From assembly GCF_907163085.1 (NCBI RefSeq), contig NZ_CAJQTX010000005.1:248001-312000 (forward strand): DNA of 64,000 bases, given 5' to 3'. Shown piece after piece: positions 45,611-54,086 of this stretch. Position 1 is the first letter of the stretch; each line of letters opens with the position of its first letter. The stretch comes from Candidatus Accumulibacter sp. ACC003 (GTDB lineage Bacteria; Pseudomonadota; Gammaproteobacteria; Burkholderiales; Rhodocyclaceae). The notes beneath the pieces are model-generated. The model saw only the letters and a program-made list of their open reading frames with translations, ran no database searches and was not told the origin of the DNA. Both the position numbers and the translations under genes were made by a program.

Positions 45611-46102
45611 ATGAAGACTTCCGAAGCGCCCGTGTTGATCGATCGGGCCTTGCTCGACGCGGTCAGCGACGCAGCGCGCAGCAACCCGCGCCTGCGCAAG
45701 AACCACAATTTCCACGCCACCGACGCGGCGGTCGCACACCGTCTGCTCAACGCCATCGAGCCCGGCTCGTACCTGCTGCCGCATCGTCACCTCGACGCCA
45801 ACAAGGGCGAGACGATGATCGTCGTTCGCGGCCGCCTCGGTGTAGTCTTTTTCGACGACTTCGGCGCCGTCGCGCAGAGCGTCGAATTGCGCCCGCAGGG
45901 CGGTGTCTGCGGCGTCGACATTCCGCACGGCGTCTATCACACCGTGCTGGCGCTGACCGCCGGCACGGTGATGCTCGAAGCCAAGGCCGGCCCCTACCTG
46001 CCACTCGACGAAGCCGAGCGCGCGCCGTGGGCAGCCGCCGAGGGCAGCGCGGCAGCCGCCGTCTACATGCGCAGCCTGCGCGAGCTCTTCAGCAAGAGCT
46101 GA
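45611..46102 (+). CDS. WbuC-family cupin-fold metalloprotein
   Basis: 163 residues with the WbuC pattern RKNHNFHATDAAVAHRLLNAIEPGSYLLPHRHLDANKGETMIVVRG split across the first 90 residues; H-x-H and the later PHGVYHTVLAL supply metal-binding histidines. WbuC proteins are found in many polysaccharide clusters and alone; the reaction is not established. A TCGCGCGC-A-GCGCGCGA palindrome (46105-46121) directly after the stop may help end the transcript. Confidence 0.88.
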   Translation: MKTSEAPVLIDRALLDAVSDAARSNPRLRKNHNFHATDAAVAHRLLNAIEPGSYLLPHRHLDANKGETMIVVRGRLGVVFFDDFGAVAQSVELRPQGGVCGVDIPHGVYHTVLALTAGTVMLEAKAGPYLPLDEAERAPWAAAEGSAAAAVYMRSLRELFSKS

Positions 46103-46291
46103 AATCGCGCGCAGCGCGCGACGCTGCTCATTGGCGCCCTCGTTGCCAGCGTCAGAAGGCCTGTCCGAGGCAGACCAGCGCAGAAGAATCGCATTCCGAG
46201 GCGACCCGTGGGGGCGAGAAGTTACCCCGGCGGCTAACCCCGTGCCGTAATGCTCGACCGCGATCAGGGCGACCCTCGCGCCGGCTGACGC

Positions 46292-46477
46292 TCATCCCTT
46301 CAGCCACTCTGGAAGTTCGCGGTCACCCGCGTTTTCAATGATGTATTGGCGGATTAGCTTCCTGACCACCTGCGACGGCGTCAGATCGTGGGCCGTGCAG
46401 ATTTCTTCGAAGATTCGTTTCTTGACGGGGTCGACGAGAATCGTCAAGCGTGCGGTTCGGTTTTCCATATCGGACAT
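46292..46477 (-). CDS. Ribbon-helix-helix (CopG/Arc-like) DNA-binding protein
   Basis: 61 residues: TARLTILVDPVKKRIFEEICTAHDLTPSQVVRKLIRQYII. This is a beta-strand followed by two helices typical of ribbon-helix-helix repressors and antitoxins. The tail is ENAGDRELPEWLKG. No toxin gene is coupled to it. An inverted repeat sits immediately upstream and is a likely operator. It is divergent from the hydrogenase-4-like operon, so it could control that operon as well as itself; this is inference. Confidence 0.85.
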   Translation of the reverse strand: MSDMENRTARLTILVDPVKKRIFEEICTAHDLTPSQVVRKLIRQYIIENAGDRELPEWLKG

Positions 46478-46480
46478 TTG

Positions 46481-46543
46481 GTGTGCGTTAAATTATCATG
46501 GACATCGTTTTGGCAGCGCATATAATTGGCGCTTGACGCACAC
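46481..46543. promoter_or_regulatory. Inverted-repeat operator candidate between the RHH gene and the hyf-like operon
   Basis: GTGTGCGTTAA (46481-46491) and TTGACGCACAC (46533-46543) are inverted copies with one mismatch, centred 52 bp apart. Between them is TATAAT (46521-46526) on the plus strand and AT-rich DNA. The left arm begins 4 bp from the RHH start codon. Binding of a ribbon-helix-helix dimer to both arms could loop and repress either direction. The rest of the gap 46544-46765 has no gene. Confidence 0.6.
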
Positions 46544-46765
46544 AATAACAGAAAAATCTGTTGCCGCGGGCTGCTCTGGCCAAGCTCGCAACAGTCTTCA
46601 CGCACGCCATTTTTCGCCCCTTCCCGAGGCGTTTTCTGGAGCTCTGGGCGGTATGTTGTTCCCTATCGGTGGTGGTCGAGACGCGCTGACTTGCCACGAA
46701 TGCGTAAGCATCGCTCGTGAACCCGGCTACGCAAGCGCGGCCGGCGAGGAACTACGGGGTGCCAG

Positions 46766-48805
46766 TTGCCAGTGATCAGCACGGGTGCCTTCCTCGATCC
46801 GAGCAGCTGGGTGCATCTGGACTGGGTCCTGCTGGTTGTTGCGGCGTGGCTGCTGATTGGCGGCGCAGGGGTCTTCGCCTTGCACCGCCTGGCGCTGGTG
46901 GCGAGAGTGCTGTTTCCCGCCGGCGGGGCCTTCGGCCTGCTCTTGTTCGGCGTCGCTCTGAGCGCGATCGTCAGCTCGCCGGAGGTGGCGGTGCTGCCCC
47001 TCGGGCTGCCAGGTCTGCCCTTCCATTTTCGCCTCGACAGCCTGTCGGCGTTCTTCCTGATGATCATTGGTGGCGTTGCAGCCGGGGTGTCGGCGTTCGC
47101 GGCCGGCTACTTTCGCAAGGGCGAAGGCACGCCGCCCGGCTTGTTGGCGCTCGAATACCATATCTTTCTGGCGAGCATGGTCCTTGTCGTTCTCGCTGAC
47201 GACGCCTACGCATTCATGGTGATGTGGGAAACGATGGCCCTGTCGTCTTTCTTCCTGGTCACCGCCAACCACCGCATCGTCGAGATCCAGCGCGCAGGCT
47301 ACCTCTACCTGCTGATCGCGCATGTCGGCGCTCTCGGCATCCTGTTGTGCTTCGGCATCCTGCAGGCGGATACCGGCGACTACACTTTTGCCAACATGCG
47401 CTCGCAGGAGATTTTGCCCAACCGGGCGTCGATCGCCTTCCTGCTGGCACTGTTCGGTTTCGGCGCCAAGGCGGGCATCGTACCGCTGCACGTATGGCTT
47501 CCCGAGGCACATCCGGCGGCGCCGTCGCCAGTTTCCGCGCTGATGAGCGGGGTCATGTTGAAGACCGCCATTTATGGCGTGCTGCGGGTCGTATTCGATC
47601 TCCTCGGCACACCGCTGTGGTGGTGGAGTCTGGTGCTGCTGGCGGTCGGTTTGTCGACCGCGCTGTTCGGTGTCGTCTTCGCCGCGGTGCAGGTCGATAT
47701 GAAACGCCTGCTGGCCTACTCATCGATTGAAAATATTGGTCTGCTATTCACGGGCATCGGCCTGGCGGTATTGTTCTCTACGCAGGGAATGCCGCTGATG
47801 GCAGCCCTGGCGTTGACCGCAGTGCTCTACCACGTGGCCAGTCATGCTTTTTTCAAGGGGCTACTCTTTGTCGGCACCGGCGCGGTCCTGCACGCCACCC
47901 GCGAACGCAACCTCGGCAAGCTCGGTGGTTTGATCCGCACCATGCCCTGGGTGGCCTGGGCCATGCTGATTGGTGTTCTGGCCAGCGCCGGCTTGCCGCC
48001 CTTTGGCGGCTTTGTCTCCGAGTGGCTGCTGCTGCAGAGCTTCCTGTTCGCGCCGGATTTGCCGAGTTCATTCCTCAATATGCTGATTCCCGTGGTCGCC
48101 GCCCTGATCGCGCTGGTCGCCGCGCTTGCCGGCTACACCATGGTCAAGTTCTTCGGCATCATTTTCCTCGGCCAGCCACGCGAGGAGAAGCTGGCGCAGG
48201 CGCATGATGCCGGACGCTGGGAGCGTATCGGCATGGCCTGGCTGGTCACCGGCTGCATTGCGCTCGGACTGTTTCCGGTGCAGTTCATCGCCCTCATCGA
48301 TCCGGTGACGCAGCTGCTGGTGGGCTCGGGCCTGGCCAGGACGGTCGGCGGCAGCAGCTGGCTGTTGGCGCCGGTGGCGATCGAGCGCGCGAGCTACGGG
48401 CCAACGATTTTCCTGCTCGGTGTCGCGGCCAGCTTCGCGCTCGCCTTCCTGCTGGTGCGCCTCTTCTATCACGGCCGCGTGCGGCGCGCGGCGCCCTGGG
48501 ACTGCGGCTTCCCCTGGCAGAACGCGCGTATGCAGGATACCGCCGAAGGTTTCGGACAACCGATTCGGCAAATCTTCGAGCCCTTCTTCCGCTGGGAGCG
48601 CGAGCTGCCGACGGCTTTCGATGCCAGGCCGCGCTATCGCGTCAGTGTCACCGACCCCTTCTGGCACTGGCTTTACCTGCCGCTGGCTGCCGCCGTTGAG
48701 CGCCTGGCACGGCTCATCGGTCTGTTGCAACAGGGACGGATTGCGGTCTACCTGCTGTACAGCTTCGTGACCCTGATCGCCGTGCTGCTGGTGGTCGAGC
48801 TATGA
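46766..48805 (+). CDS. hyfB: HyfB-like proton-antiporter subunit of a complex I/hydrogenase-4-type complex
   Basis: 679 residues, PF00361 type, with about 14-16 helices. Conserved blocks include MVMWETMALSSFFLV, GFGAKAGIVPLHVWLPEAHPAAPSPVSALMSG (transport lysine and histidine) and KRLLAYSSIENIGL. The C-terminal soluble part (RAAPWDCGFPWQNARMQDTAEGFGQPIRQIF) is typical of HyfB/HycC. The start is TTG 46766 or GTG 46772; no ATG is available. The next gene overlaps by ATGA. Likely moves protons across the membrane when the complex turns over. Confidence 0.9.
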   Translation: MPVISTGAFLDPSSWVHLDWVLLVVAAWLLIGGAGVFALHRLALVARVLFPAGGAFGLLLFGVALSAIVSSPEVAVLPLGLPGLPFHFRLDSLSAFFLMIIGGVAAGVSAFAAGYFRKGEGTPPGLLALEYHIFLASMVLVVLADDAYAFMVMWETMALSSFFLVTANHRIVEIQRAGYLYLLIAHVGALGILLCFGILQADTGDYTFANMRSQEILPNRASIAFLLALFGFGAKAGIVPLHVWLPEAHPAAPSPVSALMSGVMLKTAIYGVLRVVFDLLGTPLWWWSLVLLAVGLSTALFGVVFAAVQVDMKRLLAYSSIENIGLLFTGIGLAVLFSTQGMPLMAALALTAVLYHVASHAFFKGLLFVGTGAVLHATRERNLGKLGGLIRTMPWVAWAMLIGVLASAGLPPFGGFVSEWLLLQSFLFAPDLPSSFLNMLIPVVAALIALVAALAGYTMVKFFGIIFLGQPREEKLAQAHDAGRWERIGMAWLVTGCIALGLFPVQFIALIDPVTQLLVGSGLARTVGGSSWLLAPVAIERASYGPTIFLLGVAASFALAFLLVRLFYHGRVRRAAPWDCGFPWQNARMQDTAEGFGQPIRQIFEPFFRWERELPTAFDARPRYRVSVTDPFWHWLYLPLAAAVERLARLIGLLQQGRIAVYLLYSFVTLIAVLLVVEL

Positions 48806-49749
48806 CCTGGCTCGGCGTCTTCTCGCAACTGCTGGAGATCGTCCTGGCGCTGCTTTTGGCGCCCTTGCTCAGCGGCTGGATCAATCAATGGCGCGCCTGG
48901 CTGCAGAACCGTTCGGCGCCGAGCTTGCTGCAGCCATACCGCATGCTGCACAAACTGTTCAACAAGGAGTCGGTGCTTGCCGAGCACGCTTCGCCGCTGT
49001 TCCGCGGCGCTCCGTACATCGTTTTCGGCTGCATGGCGCTGGCCTGCGCAATCGTCCCGACCTTATCGACCGACCTGCCGCTGTCGCCGGCGGCAGACGC
49101 CATTGCCCTGGTGGGCCTGCTCGGACTGGCGCGGGTATTCATTTCGCTGGCGGCCATGGATGTCGGTACTTCTTTTGGCACGCTGGGCGCGCGACGTGAA
49201 ATGCTGATCGGCTTTCTCGCCGAGCCGGCGCTGCTGATGGTCCTGTTTTCGGCATCGCTGATCTCGAAATCAACGTCGCTGACGACCATCGTCGAGACAC
49301 TGGCGCACCGCGATCTGGCGATCTATCCGAGTCTGGCTTTTGCCGGCGTCGCCTTCACCATGGTGTCGCTGGCCGAAAACGCCCGCGTGCCGGTGGACAA
49401 CCCGGCGACGCACCTCGAACTGACAATGATTCACGAAGCCTTGATCCTCGAGTATTCGGGCCGCCATCTGGCGCTGCTCGAATGGGCCGCGAGCCTGAAG
49501 CTCTTCGCCTACTCGTGCATCGGGCTGGCGCTGTTCTTCCCCTGGGGCGTCGCCGAGGCGCAGGCGCCGCTGGCGCTGCTGCTGGCGATGCCGGCGCTGA
49601 TCCTGAAGCTGGCGATCGGCGGCGCTCTGCTGGCGCTACTCGAGACGCTCAGCGCCAAGATGCGCATCTTTCGCGTCCCGGAATTTCTCGCCACCGCGTT
49701 CCTGCTGGCGGTGATCGGCATGTTGGTGCACATCCTGGTACGGCCGTGA
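48802..49749 (+). CDS. hyfC: HyfC/HycD-like membrane subunit (NuoH-like)
   Basis: 315 residues, eight-helix NuoH-like protein. Blocks: LLQPYRMLHKLFNKESVLAEHASPLFR, LARVFISLAAMDVGTSFGTLGARREMLIGFLAEPALL and VSLAENARVPVDNPATHLELTMIHEA. The ENARVPVDNPATHLELTM motif is the family signature for the quinone-site/piston subunit. It is translationally coupled to hyfB and ends 1 bp before hyfE. Confidence 0.93.
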   Translation: MTWLGVFSQLLEIVLALLLAPLLSGWINQWRAWLQNRSAPSLLQPYRMLHKLFNKESVLAEHASPLFRGAPYIVFGCMALACAIVPTLSTDLPLSPAADAIALVGLLGLARVFISLAAMDVGTSFGTLGARREMLIGFLAEPALLMVLFSASLISKSTSLTTIVETLAHRDLAIYPSLAFAGVAFTMVSLAENARVPVDNPATHLELTMIHEALILEYSGRHLALLEWAASLKLFAYSCIGLALFFPWGVAEAQAPLALLLAMPALILKLAIGGALLALLETLSAKMRIFRVPEFLATAFLLAVIGMLVHILVRP

Positions 49750-49750
49750 G

Positions 49751-50410
49751 ATGAGTGAATTCGTCGCCCAACTGATCAATCTGCTGGCGTCAATGCTCCT
49801 GATCCTCGCCTTTGCGATGATCTCGCAGCGGCGGATTCTGTCGCTGATTCACCTGTTCACCGCGCAGGGCGCAACGCTTGTCGCGGCGACGCTGGTGGTC
49901 GGCTACGCGACTGAGCAGCCGCACCTCTACCTGTCGGCCGGCATCACCCTGGTGGTCAAGGTCATCCTGATCCCCTTGCTGCTGCACCGGGTGATCAATC
50001 GCCTCAACGTGCGCTGGGATATTGAAACGCTGATCAACATCCCGACGACGATGATCGTCGGCATCGCGCTGGTCATTTTCGCCTTCGACCTGGCGCTACC
50101 GATCTCCAGGCTGTCGACCAGCATCGCCCGCGGCACGCTCGGCATCGCGCTGGCCTGCGTGCTGCTCTCGTTCCTGATGATGATCACCCGCGCCAAGGCG
50201 GTGCCACAGGTGATCGGCTTCCTGTCGATGGAAAACGGCCTGTTCTTCGCCGCCACGTCGGCCACCTACGGCATGCCGATGGTCGTTGAACTCGGCATCG
50301 CTCTCGACGTGCTGGTCGGCATTCTGATCCTCGGCGTCTTCATGTTCCAGATTCGCGAGCAGTTCGATAGCCTCGACATCAGCCACCTCGAAAAGCTCAA
50401 GGAGGACTGA
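49751..50410 (+). CDS. hyfE: HyfE-like membrane subunit
   Basis: 219 residues with about seven helices. MLLILAFAMISQRRILSLIHLFTAQGATL, KVILIPLLLHRVINRLNV and a C-terminal IREQFDSLDISHLEKLKED. It corresponds to HyfE, a NuoK-like subunit with an extra domain. Its position between hyfC and hyfF is the standard order. Confidence 0.88.
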   Translation: MSEFVAQLINLLASMLLILAFAMISQRRILSLIHLFTAQGATLVAATLVVGYATEQPHLYLSAGITLVVKVILIPLLLHRVINRLNVRWDIETLINIPTTMIVGIALVIFAFDLALPISRLSTSIARGTLGIALACVLLSFLMMITRAKAVPQVIGFLSMENGLFFAATSATYGMPMVVELGIALDVLVGILILGVFMFQIREQFDSLDISHLEKLKED

Positions 50411-50411
50411 C

Positions 50412-51869
50412 TTGGCAACGCTGTTCTACGTCCTCGGCATTCCCCTGCTTGGCAGCCTGGTTCTGGCGTTCACCGGGCAGCGCGACAGCGCGCGCGAAAT
50501 CAACGTCGCCTTCAGCCTCGCAACCTTCATCGCCACCTGCCTACTGACCGTCGAGATTGTCTCGGGTGGGCCGCAGCTGCTCTGGAAGCACGAGTTCTTC
50601 ATTGACCCGCTGAACGTCTTTCTGGTCACCCTGACCAGCTTTGTCGGCCTGACCACAGCCATCTTCTCGCGGCCTTACATGCGCATCGAGCAAGACCACG
50701 GCAAAATGACGCCGCAGCGGCAGCGCCTCTACCACAGCATGTACCAATTGTTCACTTTCACCATGTTGCTGGCGCTGACCACCAACAACATGGGCATCCT
50801 GTGGGTGGCCATGGAGGCGGCGACGCTGACCACCGTGCTGCTGGTCAGCGTGTACCGGACCGCCGCCAGCCTCGAAGCCGCGTGGAAATACTTCATTCTC
50901 TGTGGCGTCGGTATCGCCCAGGCCCTGTTCGGGACGGTATTGCTGTACATGGCGGCGGAAAAGGTGATCGGCACCGAGGCTGGTGCCTTGTTGTGGACCC
51001 ACCTCGACGCGGTCAAGACACAGCTCGATCCGACCATCATCACCCTGGCTTTCGCTTTCCTGTTCATCGGCTACGGCACCAAGGTTGGCCTGGTGCCGAT
51101 GCACAATTGGCTACCGGATGCACACGCGGAGGGGCCGACGCCGGTTTCGGCCGTGCTCTCGGGCCTGCTGTTGAACGTCGCGGTCTATGCCCTTTTGCGC
51201 TGCAAGGTGCTCACCGACGGGGCGCTGGGCAACCAGCTCGCCGGCGAGCTGATGATGGGCTTCGGTCTGCTGTCGGTGGTCGTGGCGGCGTTCTTCCTGT
51301 CGCGGCAGAAGGACGTCAAGCGCATGTTTGCCTACTCGTCGATCGAGCACATGGGGCTGATCACCTTCGCTTTCGGCATGGGTGGGGCGATCGCAAACTA
51401 CGCCGGCTTGCTGCACATGACGGTCCATTCGCTGATCAAGTCGGCCATCTTTTTTGCCGTCGGGCATGCCACGCAGAAGGCCGGAACACAGAACATGACC
51501 GACATCCGCGGCCTGATCAAGGTCAGTCCGCGGCTCGCCTGGGGGATGATGCTCGGCTCGCTGGCGATTCTCGGCATGCCACCTTTCGGCGTCTTCGCCA
51601 GCGAATTCCTGATTCTCACCACGGCCATGCGCGACCACTCCTGGGCGACGCCATTCCTGCTGCTGGCCCTCGGCGTCGCTTTCGCTGCCGTCTTCAGCCG
51701 GGTGCAACCGATGGTCTTCGGCGAAACCTCGCTCAAGAAGACGCTCGGCCACACGCCAGCACTGTTCCCGGTGTTCGCGCACCTGGGTCTGGGCCTGATG
51801 CTTGGCCTGTATATCCCACCGTACCTGCACGACTGGTATCGTCAGGCGGCGGCGATGATTGGGGGTTAA
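50412..51869 (+). CDS. hyfF: HyfF-like antiporter subunit
   Basis: 485 residues, PF00361. ILWVAMEAATLTTVLLVSVYRTAASLEAAWKYFI, GYGTKVGLVPMHNWLPDAHAEGPTPVSAVLSGLLLN with the conserved Lys and His, and KDVKRMFAYSSIEHMGL. The start is TTG at 50412, well placed after AAGGAGG; no ATG is near. The TTG may limit its level. This is the second antiporter-like subunit of the complex. Confidence 0.9.
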   Translation: MATLFYVLGIPLLGSLVLAFTGQRDSAREINVAFSLATFIATCLLTVEIVSGGPQLLWKHEFFIDPLNVFLVTLTSFVGLTTAIFSRPYMRIEQDHGKMTPQRQRLYHSMYQLFTFTMLLALTTNNMGILWVAMEAATLTTVLLVSVYRTAASLEAAWKYFILCGVGIAQALFGTVLLYMAAEKVIGTEAGALLWTHLDAVKTQLDPTIITLAFAFLFIGYGTKVGLVPMHNWLPDAHAEGPTPVSAVLSGLLLNVAVYALLRCKVLTDGALGNQLAGELMMGFGLLSVVVAAFFLSRQKDVKRMFAYSSIEHMGLITFAFGMGGAIANYAGLLHMTVHSLIKSAIFFAVGHATQKAGTQNMTDIRGLIKVSPRLAWGMMLGSLAILGMPPFGVFASEFLILTTAMRDHSWATPFLLLALGVAFAAVFSRVQPMVFGETSLKKTLGHTPALFPVFAHLGLGLMLGLYIPPYLHDWYRQAAAMIGG

Positions 51870-51873
51870 GGCG

Positions 51874-53436
51874 ATGCTGATTTCCGGGTTCAGCCTCGAT
51901 TGCGAACGCCTGCCGGCCCCTCTGCCGATCTGGCGCGCTACAGTGCGTAACGAAACCTGGCAGGTGCTCGCCCGGGCGCTGTCCGAGAGCGGCGGACGGC
52001 TAGTCGCTCTCTGGGCGTCCGATCGAACGCAAGGCGCGTCGGGCGGTCTGGTGATCGCCGCGGCCTATGCCGTTCGTGAAGGTCTGCTGTGGCTCGACTT
52101 GCCACTCACCGAGCGGGCTGCGACCTATCCTGACCTGGTGCCGTTTTTTCCTTGTGCAGACCGCATGCAACGGGCGGCGGCCGATCTGCTCGGCGTCACT
52201 GCCGAAGGCGCCAGCGATCGACGGCCGTGGCTGAACCACGGCGCCTGGCCTGAGGATTACTTACCGCTGCGTCGGCAAGGGGCGCAGAAAGCAACTGCCA
52301 CGCCGAGAGCAGTGACCGACTACGCCTTCGTTCGCGTCGAGGGCGACGGCGTCCATGAGATCCCGGTCGGGCCGGTGCATGCGGGAATCATCGAACCGGG
52401 ACACTTTCGCTTCTCGGTCGTCGGCGAGAAGGTGCAGCGTCTGGAGCAACGGCTGGGCTACACGCACAAGGGAATCGAAAAGCGTTTCACCGAGTTGCCG
52501 CCACTCCAGGCACATCGGCTGGCCGGGCGGATTTCGGGTGATTCGACGGTCGCTTACAGCTGGGCCTACTGCATGGCGCTGGAATCGCTGGCGGGCTGCC
52601 AGATTAGCGAGCGCGCCAGTTGGCTACGAGCGCTGCTGCTCGAACGCGAACGCGTTGCCAACCACCTCGGCGACCTTGGTGCGCTCGGCAACGATGCGGC
52701 ATTCGCCTTCGCGCTGGCGCAGTTCTCGAGGCTCAGGGAAGACTGGCTTCGCCTCGCCAATGACGCTTTTGGTCACCGTCTGATGATGGATGTTGTCGTT
52801 CCGGGTGGCGTGACCGCGAATGTCGATCAAACAACTGCCGCCAGCTTGGCCGAGCAGTGCGACCGGATCGAGCGCGAAGTGCACGAACTACGCCAGGTAT
52901 ACGACGAGCACGCCGGCCTGCAAGACCGCTTCCTGACCACCGGCCGGGTCTTGCCGGAGCTCGCCGCACGACTGGGACTGACCGGCCTGGCCGGTCGCGC
53001 CAGCGGCCAGGCCGCCGACCTGCGCTGCGAGCGGCCGTGGACTCCCTATGACCAGCTTCAGGTAAAGATCGCGACGCAGCGCGACGGCGACGTCGCCGCC
53101 CGCGTCAGCGTGCGTTTCGACGAGCTAGTGGAATCGCTGCGGCTGATTCGCGTGCTTCTTTCCCAACTTCCCGACGGCCCGACGCGCAGCGAACTGCGGC
53201 TGCCGAGCAAGCTTGCCTTCGGCGCCGGCTGGGTCGAAGGCTGGCGCGGCGAGATCTTCGTCGCCCTCGAATATGATGGCCAGCAAGGCGCCAACTGTAT
53301 CCGCCGCTGTCACTGCCACGACCCGTCGTGGCAGAACTGGCCGGTACTCCAACACGCAGTCATGGACGACATCGTTCCCGACTTTCCGCTGATCAACAAA
53401 TCCTTCAACCTCAGCTACTCGGGACACGACCTCTGA
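51874..53436 (+). CDS. hyfG: HyfG/NuoD-like large subunit lacking all four Ni-Fe cysteines
   Basis: 520 residues. An N-terminal NuoC-like part is followed by a NuoD/HycE-like part from about residue 175. Where hydrogenase-3/4 large subunits carry C-G-I-C the sequence reads RISGDSTVAYSWAY (Ser221 and Ser224 replace Cys; Tyr replaces His). Where the C-terminal C-x-x-C of DPCYSC is expected it reads HDPSWQNW (Ser485, Asn488). It therefore cannot bind the Ni-Fe site. The ending DFPLINKSFNLSYSGHDL is preserved from the family. The product fits energy-converting-hydrogenase-related (Ehr) complexes rather than a hydrogenase. The substrate is unknown. Confidence 0.85.
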   Translation: MLISGFSLDCERLPAPLPIWRATVRNETWQVLARALSESGGRLVALWASDRTQGASGGLVIAAAYAVREGLLWLDLPLTERAATYPDLVPFFPCADRMQRAAADLLGVTAEGASDRRPWLNHGAWPEDYLPLRRQGAQKATATPRAVTDYAFVRVEGDGVHEIPVGPVHAGIIEPGHFRFSVVGEKVQRLEQRLGYTHKGIEKRFTELPPLQAHRLAGRISGDSTVAYSWAYCMALESLAGCQISERASWLRALLLERERVANHLGDLGALGNDAAFAFALAQFSRLREDWLRLANDAFGHRLMMDVVVPGGVTANVDQTTAASLAEQCDRIEREVHELRQVYDEHAGLQDRFLTTGRVLPELAARLGLTGLAGRASGQAADLRCERPWTPYDQLQVKIATQRDGDVAARVSVRFDELVESLRLIRVLLSQLPDGPTRSELRLPSKLAFGAGWVEGWRGEIFVALEYDGQQGANCIRRCHCHDPSWQNWPVLQHAVMDDIVPDFPLINKSFNLSYSGHDL

Positions 53437-53975
53437 TGTGGCGCATCGTCAAACTGATCGCGAAAAACGGCATGCGCAGCGAAGCGCCGCCCGCGTGCAG
53501 CGATGATCTGCGCGTCGGCGGTGAGCGCATTCAGCGCCAACTCCTGGAGATTCTCGGCCAGGCGCTGAGCATTCGCCAGGTCGATGCCGGTTCGTGCAAC
53601 GGCTGCGAGCTGGAAATCAACGCCCTCAACAACTCTTACTACAACATCGAAGGACTCGGCATCCGGTTCGTCGCCAGCCCACGCCACGCCGACATGCTGC
53701 TGGTCACCGGACCCGTTTCACGGCATATGGAGCTCGCCTTGCGCCGCACGTACGATGCCACTCCGGACCCCAAGCTGGTGGTCGCCGTCGGTGACTGCGG
53801 TTGTGACGGCGGCATTTTCGGCGACAGCTACGCGAGCTGCGGGCGCGTGGCCAATGTCATTCCGGTCGATGTCGCGGTGCCCGGCTGCCCGCCGCCGCCG
53901 CTCGAGATCCTGCGCGGAATATTGACGGCGGTACGCCGTGGTCGATCGTCAGGAGGCGAGCAATCCCCTGCCTGA
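53436..53975 (+). CDS. hyfI: HyfI/NuoB-like small subunit with 4Fe-4S ligands
   Basis: 179 residues. The proximal [4Fe-4S] ligands are intact: DAGSCNGCELEINALNN supplies the first two cysteines, VAVGDCGCDGGIF the third, and VAVPGCPPPPLEIL the fourth. This is the NuoB/HycG pattern. So the small subunit can still pass electrons although the large subunit has lost the Ni-Fe cysteines. ATG 53436 overlaps the last base of the hyfG stop. It is the last gene of the operon; hyfA, hyfD and hyfH are absent here. Confidence 0.9.
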   Translation: MWRIVKLIAKNGMRSEAPPACSDDLRVGGERIQRQLLEILGQALSIRQVDAGSCNGCELEINALNNSYYNIEGLGIRFVASPRHADMLLVTGPVSRHMELALRRTYDATPDPKLVVAVGDCGCDGGIFGDSYASCGRVANVIPVDVAVPGCPPPPLEILRGILTAVRRGRSSGGEQSPA

Positions 53976-54086
53976 CGCAGGCGAGCGACACGGCCCTTAC
54001 CGCCAAGGCCGCTAGCTCGAGGGCACACCGGCGGACGCCGCAGGCGAATCAAAGGTGGCTCCTGGCGCGCGCGGTCTGGCGACGCT

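Noticed and set aside
46105-46121. TCGCGCGC-A-GCGCGCGA palindrome as a terminator
   Set aside because: A one-base loop cannot form, no T-run follows, and alternating CG arms are frequent in this GC-rich DNA. It is mentioned only under the cupin gene.
51874-53436. Calling the hyf-like operon an active hydrogenase
   Set aside because: All four Ni-Fe cysteines are replaced in the large subunit and no maturation genes are nearby.
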